In this document: in pieces, positions 23,378 to 28,019 of the stretch | Layout: every line of letters starts with the position of its first letter | How positions within the stretch are numbered: the stretch's first letter is position 1 | Source of the DNA: an uncultured Oscillospiraceae bacterium | Lineage (GTDB): Bacteria > Bacillota > Clostridia > Oscillospirales > Oscillospiraceae | Assembly: GCA_934553255.1 (NCBI GenBank) | Contig: CAKTEZ010000018.1 | Location: 1 to 28,019, forward strand | Length of the DNA stretch: 28,019 bases | Direction of reading: 5' to 3' | Notes under the pieces: model-generated | The model's input: only the letters and a program-made list of their open reading frames with translations | The model's database searches: none | What the model was told of the DNA's origin: nothing | Position numbers and translations under genes: made by a program

Positions 23378-24634
23378 TTGAAAGACCTTGCCGCAATGCA
23401 ATCCTTTGAACGCTCCCGTCTTGACCGGAGCAAGCTCTGCTCCTTCGATAACGAGATCATCGAAGCGCCGACCGCCCCCCTGATCCATCAGGAGGCCCGC
23501 TTTCTCTACGTCCGCGAGGGACACGGCGTGATCCGCGTGCAAGGCCGCGATGTAGAGCTGCGCCCCAACACGCTTCTGAGCATTCTGCCATGGCAGATCA
23601 CGGTGGTGACCGAGGTCTCGGAGCCGCTCCAGTACCATCTCGTGATCTACAATCTCTACACCCTCAACCGCTATATCCGCGCCTTTTCCGACGAGCGCGG
23701 CGATGCGGTGGACTGGCTCTCGCACATCGAGCGGCAGCCCGCCCTCTACTGCAACGAGGGGCAGGCGCGGAGCATGGAGCAATTCTTCCTCTCTCTGCGT
23801 GAGGAGGTCGGGCTGGAGTCCATTCTCGGGGAAGCGCCGCCCAAGGTCCTCGGTTCGCTCGCGGTCATGAACCGGCTGGTCGAACTGGTCATCCGCATGG
23901 AGCGCTTCCGCGCCGAGCAGAGCGCGGAGAGCCGCAGCGCCGACGCATCCTCCGCGCCGGACATGAGCGAGATCCTGCGCTATATGTACTGCCACACGGG
24001 CGAGAAGCTGACGCTCAAGGCGCTCGCACGGCTCTTCTATGTTTCCGAAAGCAGCCTGAGCAGCTACATCAGCGGCATGACCGGGCTTTCCTTCTTTGAT
24101 CTGCTCAATGAGATGCGGATCGGCAAGACGGCCAACTACCTGCTCTACACCGACCTCACGCTCGAGGAGATCGCCGCCGCGCTCGGCTATGTGGACGCCT
24201 CGCACATCTCCAAGGTATTCTCCGCACGCGTGGGTATGCGGATCAACGACTACCGCAAGACCTACCAGAAGGTCGAGAGCATCTGCCGCATCGAGAGCGA
24301 CCGGCGCATCTACGCGTTGGTGGAATACATCTGCCGCAGCTACCATGAGCCGCTCTCCGCGCGCACGGTCGCCGAGCGGTTCGGCTTTACCGCCGCCGAA
24401 ATGAACCACGCGCTGATGCTGCAGGTGGAGAAGAATTTTGAGGAGTTTCTCAACTACACGCGCATCAACCGCGCGGCGGAGCTGCTGCTCACCACGGACC
24501 AGACCGTGACTTATGTCGCCATGGAGGTCGGCTACGCGAATGTCAAGACCTTCAACCGCAACTTCCTGCGCTTCAAGGTGATGACGCCCGGCGACTTCCG
24601 CAAAAAGGTCGCGCTGCAGAACGGGCGGCTGTGA
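23378..24634 (+). CDS. Transcriptional regulator with cupin sensor and two tandem AraC-type HTH domains
   Basis: Predicted DNA-binding regulator. TTG at 23378 is chosen because GAGGTG lies 6 nt upstream and the promoter fits; ATG at 23339 would add 13 residues but lacks a ribosome site. In the 418-residue form, ~25-100 is a cupin-like sensor (FLYVREGHGVIRVQGRDVEL), ~100-195 a helical linker, ~196-296 a first AraC domain (LTLKALARLFYVSESSLSSYI, then LTLEEIAAALGYVDASHISK, RVGMRINDYRKTYQ), and ~309-411 a second (LSARTVAERFGFTAAEMNHAL, then TVTYVAMEVGYANVKTFNRN, KVMTPGDFRKKV). AraC proteins normally carry one such domain of about 100 residues at the C-terminus. It sits 359 nt upstream of livJ on the same strand, with a terminator between, and is divergent from argF, so liv control is likely but inferred. 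Confidence 0.85.
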   Translation: MKDLAAMQSFERSRLDRSKLCSFDNEIIEAPTAPLIHQEARFLYVREGHGVIRVQGRDVELRPNTLLSILPWQITVVTEVSEPLQYHLVIYNLYTLNRYIRAFSDERGDAVDWLSHIERQPALYCNEGQARSMEQFFLSLREEVGLESILGEAPPKVLGSLAVMNRLVELVIRMERFRAEQSAESRSADASSAPDMSEILRYMYCHTGEKLTLKALARLFYVSESSLSSYISGMTGLSFFDLLNEMRIGKTANYLLYTDLTLEEIAAALGYVDASHISKVFSARVGMRINDYRKTYQKVESICRIESDRRIYALVEYICRSYHEPLSARTVAERFGFTAAEMNHALMLQVEKNFEEFLNYTRINRAAELLLTTDQTVTYVAMEVGYANVKTFNRNFLRFKVMTPGDFRKKVALQNGRL

Positions 24635-24684
24635 CCGTTTGGCGGGGCGTTTGCAAAGAAATGTGAATAGAGGTCTGTCTCCCA

Positions 24685-24723
24685 CGGCTTCGGCGGTTTT
24701 CGACCGGCGAAGCCGCTTTTTTT
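24685..24723 (+). terminator. Intrinsic terminator after the AraC-type gene
   Basis: 8-bp stem CGGCTTCG/CGAAGCCG, a one-base internal mismatch, three more pairs, then C and seven T. It separates the regulator from the liv transcript. Confidence 0.9.
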
Positions 24724-24784
24724 GCCGTTCTTTTCCTTTACTTGCACGCTGGTTTGTTATTTTAAACGAAAATTCTGCGTTGTC

Positions 24785-24833
24785 TGACAAATTTGTGATA
24801 TAGCTTGACAACGAGTTCGCAAAATGCTATCTT
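24785..24833 (+). promoter_or_regulatory. livJ promoter with two TGACAA direct repeats 21 bp apart
   Basis: Perfect TTGACA (24805-24810), 17-nt spacer, TATCTT (24828-24833). TGACAA occurs at 24785-24790 and again at 24806-24811 over the -35 box, a distance of 21 bp or two helical turns, the centre-to-centre spacing of AraC half-sites. The upstream copy is also part of a palindrome, TTGTCTGACAA at 24780-24790. The repeats are only 6 bp, so chance is possible. Confidence 0.65.
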
Positions 24834-24839
24834 GAAAAT

Positions 24840-24993
24840 GCGTTCCGGCATACATTTCCGGCCATCCGGCTTCATACATATCGGTATGGACGGCCTCGCC
24901 GGAGAGCAACTCCGCACGGCGGACATCCACCCCGCAGTCCATGACCGCTCCGAACGCAGGGCGGTCACAACAAATCGAAGGAGGATTTACACC
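24840..24993 (+). other. Long, hairpin-rich 5' leader of livJ
   Basis: About 150 nt separate the predicted start from the ATG. Visible stems: 24860-24895 (GGCC-TCC with GGA-GGCC), CGGAG/CTCCG at 24900-24914, and TGACCGC/GCGGTCA at 24942-24967 just before the ribosome site; TGCGTTC near the start could also pair with GAACGCA at 24952-24958. It has no T-box signature and matches no riboswitch class I know. There is no terminator-like T-run, so control, if any, would be of translation or stability. Confidence 0.35.
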
Positions 24994-26175
24994 ATGCACA
25001 GATCTATGAAGAAGCTCATTGCTCTCACCCTCGCCTGCCTGCTGCTCGCGACGATGTTCGTCGGCTGCGGCAAGAAGGACGACGGAGGCAGCTCCGGCGG
25101 CGACACCATCAAACTCGGCTGGATGGGCTCGCTCACCGGCGACCAGGCCGCCTACGGCACCTGCGAAAGCCAGACCCTCAAGATGCTGGTCGAAGACCTC
25201 AACGCCAACGGCGGCCTGCTCGGTAAGCAGATCGATCTGATCTGCTACGACACCAAGGGCGACGCGCAGGAGGCGGTCAACGTCGCCAAGCGCCTGTGCG
25301 CGCAGGATCAGGTCTGCGCGATCATCGGCCCGAACGCCTCCGGCCAGTGCATCGCCATCCAGTCCGTCCTTGACCAGTACAAGATCTCCGATATGTCCAC
25401 CGTGGCGACCAACGAGAAGGTCACCATGCAGGACGGCAAGCTGAAGGAATACAACTTCCGCGTCTGCTTCCTCGATCCCCAGCAGGGCAAGATCGCCGGT
25501 ACATTCGTGTACGATAACCTCGGCTTCGACAAGGCCGCCATTCTCTACGATGTCAACGACGACTACGCGCTCGGTCTGAAGGATAACTTCGTCAAGGTCT
25601 TTACCGCCAAGGGCGGCACCATCGTGGCCGACGAGGGCTACACCGCCGGCGATACCGACTTCACCGCGCAGCTGACTAAGATCAAGGAGGCTCAGCCCCA
25701 GATCATCTTCACCCCCATCTTCTATCAGGATTTCATCATGATCCACAAGCAGGCTCGCACCCTCGGCATTGAAGTGCCGATGCTCGGCGGCGACGGCTGC
25801 GCGTCCGAGGTCCTCTTCGACGCCGCCGACGCGGTGGACGGCTCCTATGTCATCAACCATGTTTCTCTCGTCGATCCCGCGGGCGACTCCTTCCGCAAGG
25901 AGTATGCCGAGAAGTACAACGGCGCCAAGATGGAGCTCAACGGCTACATGGCGCACGATGCGTTCCTGCTCTGGCGCGCGGCGGTCGAGAAGGCCGGAAG
26001 CGATGACCCGCAGGCCATCGCCGACGCTTACTCTCAGGTCGAGGTCGACGGTATGGCCGGCAAGATCAAGATCTCTGCCGAGGACCACAACCCTGTCGGC
26101 AAGTCCGGCTGCGTGGAGCGCATCGACGGCAAGAACAAGACCTACATCTTCGAGACCTACATCGCCGCGGACTAA
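24994..26175 (+). CDS. livJ: ABC transporter substrate-binding lipoprotein, branched-chain amino-acid type
   Basis: Membrane-anchored binding protein feeding ligand to LivHM. It has 393 residues; AAGGAGG lies 9 nt before the ATG. Residues 1-25 form a lipoprotein signal ending FVGC with Cys25, followed by a charged, Gly/Ser-rich tether. The mature part is a periplasmic-binding-protein type I fold (LivJ/Leu-Ile-Val family): IKLGWMGSLTGDQAAYG at 39-55, GLLGKQIDLICYDTKGDAQEAVN, CAIIGPNASGQCIA and GDTDFTAQLTKIKEAQPQIIF. Ligand cannot be read from sequence; this fold also binds other amino acids, amides and urea. A stable hairpin after the gene may raise its level over the permeases. Confidence 0.93.
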   Translation: MHRSMKKLIALTLACLLLATMFVGCGKKDDGGSSGGDTIKLGWMGSLTGDQAAYGTCESQTLKMLVEDLNANGGLLGKQIDLICYDTKGDAQEAVNVAKRLCAQDQVCAIIGPNASGQCIAIQSVLDQYKISDMSTVATNEKVTMQDGKLKEYNFRVCFLDPQQGKIAGTFVYDNLGFDKAAILYDVNDDYALGLKDNFVKVFTAKGGTIVADEGYTAGDTDFTAQLTKIKEAQPQIIFTPIFYQDFIMIHKQARTLGIEVPMLGGDGCASEVLFDAADAVDGSYVINHVSLVDPAGDSFRKEYAEKYNGAKMELNGYMAHDAFLLWRAAVEKAGSDDPQAIADAYSQVEVDGMAGKIKISAEDHNPVGKSGCVERIDGKNKTYIFETYIAAD

Positions 26176-26217
26176 GTCCGTCCCCGAAAACATAAAAGAA
26201 CAAGCACCCTTTCGACA

Positions 26218-26245
26218 CTTGGGCGCCCCGCATGGGGCGCCCAAG
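26218..26245 (+). other. Stable hairpin between livJ and livH
   Basis: Perfect 12-bp GC-rich stem (26218-26229 with 26234-26245), loop GCAT, without a T-run. Placed after the binding-protein gene, it most likely blocks 3' exonucleases or partly terminates, which would give more LivJ than permease. Confidence 0.7.
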
Positions 26246-26271
26246 GTTAACAGGACAAAAGGAGGCTATAC

Positions 26272-27150
26272 ATGGGTATAGAATATTTTCTCCAGCAGTT
26301 GGTCAACGGCATCTGCCTCGGCGGTATGTATGCGCTGATGTCGGTCGGCTACTCGCTGGTTTACAGTATCATGAACTTTTCCAACTTTGCCCACGGAGGC
26401 GTCATTATGGTCGGCGCTTATGTGGGCTATTTTGCACTCACGGCGCTGAATGTTCCGTTCCTCGCGGCGTTTGCGCTGTGCGGCGTGGGCAGCGGACTGC
26501 TCGCTGTCATCATCGAGCGGCTGGTCTACTCGCCGCTCCGTAAGCGTCACGCCCCGTCCCTGTACTTCATCATCTCGGCGATGGGCGCGTCCATCTTCCT
26601 CGAAAACTTCGTCATCGCCACCATCGACGGCACTCCCAGAAATTACCCCCCGATCTTTGACAACCGCATCAATATCGGCGGGATCTCCCTCGGCGTTGAC
26701 AGTCTGCTGATGATCGTGGTCTCGGCCGTCGCGCTGCTGATTTTGATGTTCATCATACAGAAAACCAAGGTCGGCCTTGCCATCCGCGCCTGCTCCTACA
26801 GCGAGAAGGCCTCGACCCTCATGGGCATCAACGGCGATCTCGTTATCTTCATCATCTTCCTCATGGGCGGCGTGCTCGCCGGCTTCGCCGGTATGCTCTA
26901 CGGCATGCGCTTCATCGTCAAGCCCACCATCGGTCAGGTCACGAACAAGTCCTTCGTCGCGGCGGTGTTCGGCGGTCTCGGCAGTCTCCCCGGCGCGATC
27001 GTCGGCTCGGTGCTGCTCGGCATCATGGAGATCTTTGTCGCGTCCTTCAACTCCAACCTGCGCGACCTGTTCGTGTACGGACTTCTGATCCTCGTCCTCG
27101 TCATCAAGCCGTCCGGCCTGATGGGCAAGGTCGTGGAAGACAAGGCGTAA
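26272..27150 (+). CDS. livH: Branched-chain amino-acid ABC transporter permease LivH
   Basis: One of the two membrane permeases of the high-affinity importer. It has 292 residues; AAAGGAGG precedes the ATG. About eight hydrophobic segments; LivH traits are QQLVNGICLGGMYALMSVGY at the N-terminus, NFAHGGVIMVGAYVGYF, ERLVYSPLR, KTKVGLAIRACSYSEKASTLMGI (the cytoplasmic coupling stretch facing the ATPases), and FGGLGSLPGAIVGSVLLGIME. It starts 96 nt after livJ and is followed 15 nt later by livM; the operon presumably continues with livG and livF outside the window. Confidence 0.95.
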   Translation: MGIEYFLQQLVNGICLGGMYALMSVGYSLVYSIMNFSNFAHGGVIMVGAYVGYFALTALNVPFLAAFALCGVGSGLLAVIIERLVYSPLRKRHAPSLYFIISAMGASIFLENFVIATIDGTPRNYPPIFDNRINIGGISLGVDSLLMIVVSAVALLILMFIIQKTKVGLAIRACSYSEKASTLMGINGDLVIFIIFLMGGVLAGFAGMLYGMRFIVKPTIGQVTNKSFVAAVFGGLGSLPGAIVGSVLLGIMEIFVASFNSNLRDLFVYGLLILVLVIKPSGLMGKVVEDKA

Positions 27151-27165
27151 GGAGGGAGGAACGGT

Positions 27166-28019
27166 ATGTTTAGCTGGTATTACATCGAAGGCATCCTCAT
27201 TCAGTCCTGCTATACCCTGCTCATCGTGCTCGGCCTCTCCATCCTTACGGGCTACACCGGTATGTTCTCGTTCGGTCACGCGGGCTTTGTGTGCATCGGC
27301 GCGTATGTTTCCATTCTCTGCACGATGGCGTTCGGCCTGCCCTACTGGCTCTCGCTCATCATCGCGGGCCTCGCCGCCATGCTGCTCGGCGCGGGCCTCG
27401 GCAAGATCACGCTGAACCTCAAGGGCGACTACTTCTGCATCGCCACGCTCGGCGTGGGCGAGGCGATACGATTGATCTTCAACAATCTGCAGCTGACATG
27501 GAACATCGGCGGCAAGGATTTTGTGCTTGACGGCGCGAAGGGCATCGCCAGCATCCCGCTGCACACCACCTTCGCCGGTTCGCTCGTCATCGTCCTCATT
27601 TTCCTGACGGCGACGGCGCTGCTGATGAACTCCAAGCACGGACGCAGCATGCTCGCCGTGCGCGAGGACGAGCTGGCGGCCCAGATGAGCGGCATCAACA
27701 CCTTCCGCTCCAAGATGCTCGCCATGTGCATGTCCGCGCTCTACGCAGGTATCGCGGGCGGCATGCTGGCGCATTACTTCGGCTACCTCCAGCCTAAGAT
27801 GTTTATGATGGTCAAGTCCACGGAATACACCATCATGGTCATTTTCGGCGGCATGGGCTCCATCACCGGCGCGGTGCTCGGCACGGTGCTGCTGTGCGCC
27901 CTGCCGGAGCTGCTGCGCGCGGTCGGCGACTGGCGACTGGTCATGTACGGCCTCGCCGTTATCGTCATCATGATCGTCCGCCCGAAGGGCCTCATGGGCG
28001 GCAAGGAGCTGCCGGTCGG
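27166..28019 (+). CDS. livM: Branched-chain amino-acid ABC transporter permease LivM, 3'-truncated by window edge
   Basis: Second permease of the importer; 284 codons are visible with no stop, so the gene continues to the right. GGAGGGAGG lies about 6 nt before the ATG. Seen: GLSILTGYTGMFSFGHAGFVCIGAY near the N-terminus (longer than a motif, but typical of LivM), NLKGDYFCIATLGVGEAIR, GRSMLAVREDELAAQMSGI as the coupling stretch, and FGGMGSITGAVLGTVLL. It is close to its normal C-terminus at RPKGLMGGKE, so probably little is missing. Confidence 0.93.
   Translation, partial: MFSWYYIEGILIQSCYTLLIVLGLSILTGYTGMFSFGHAGFVCIGAYVSILCTMAFGLPYWLSLIIAGLAAMLLGAGLGKITLNLKGDYFCIATLGVGEAIRLIFNNLQLTWNIGGKDFVLDGAKGIASIPLHTTFAGSLVIVLIFLTATALLMNSKHGRSMLAVREDELAAQMSGINTFRSKMLAMCMSALYAGIAGGMLAHYFGYLQPKMFMMVKSTEYTIMVIFGGMGSITGAVLGTVLLCALPELLRAVGDWRLVMYGLAVIVIMIVRPKGLMGGKELPV

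Noticed and set aside
24942..24984. T-box riboswitch before livJ
   Set aside because: GGGCGGTCAC loosely recalls the T-box sequence, but the conserved core and the terminator/antiterminator pair are missing.

Overview
The window is a GC-rich (roughly 60 % by eye), densely coded piece of a bacterial chromosome. The gene content points to a spore-forming, anaerobic Firmicute of class Clostridia, most like the high-GC Oscillospiraceae/Ruminococcaceae gut lineages. The reasons are the order glmU-prs-pth-mfd-PrsA-like foldase, a SpoIIQ-type M23 protein, AAGGAGG-type ribosome binding sites, sigma-A promoters and a Rex-like site near a thiolase. This placement is inference. No rRNA, tRNA, CRISPR, insertion sequence or prophage was seen.

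Layout. (1) 1-9938, minus strand: deoC (runs off the left edge), an acetyl-CoA C-acetyltransferase with its own promoter and terminator, then (in transcription order from the right) glmU-like, prs, pth, mfd and a PrsA/SurA-like lipoprotein foldase. (2) 9939-10161: divergent promoter region. (3) 10162-16490, plus strand: trmL-pgk-tpiA-gpmI, a strong terminator, eno, another terminator, and a spoIIQ-like gene. (4) 16491-19410, minus strand: a MATE efflux protein, prfB and a tiny self-contained transcription unit encoding a 25-29 residue peptide. (5) 19486-22112, plus strand: mnmG overlapping a metal-dependent cyclase/hydrolase gene. (6) 22158-23153, minus strand: ornithine carbamoyltransferase. 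(7) 23292-28019, plus strand: an AraC-type regulator with two tandem AraC DNA-binding domains, followed by livJ-livH-livM of a branched-chain amino-acid-type ABC importer (livM runs off the right edge).

How the genes fit together. Four consecutive lower-glycolysis enzymes (Pgk, TpiA, GpmI, Eno) sit together without gapA or a CggR-type repressor, with the tRNA methyltransferase gene trmL in the first position. The thiolase joins two acetyl-CoA and would feed butyrate-type fermentation; the Rex-like palindrome suggests NADH/NAD+ control. The glmU-to-foldase block combines cell-wall precursor synthesis, PRPP, translation quality control, transcription-coupled repair and export folding. The regulator beside liv probably controls it, but this rests on position only.

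Most worth a second look: the double-AraC regulator and the 21-bp-spaced repeats at the liv promoter; the GlmU homologue whose uridylyltransferase half has lost its nucleotide-binding motif; the mini transcription unit at 19226-19410; the Rex-like site near the thiolase; the palindrome at the glycolytic promoter; and the inverted repeat that encloses the mfd -10 box. I found no clear new multi-gene system, and the very long antisense reading frames are composition artefacts.
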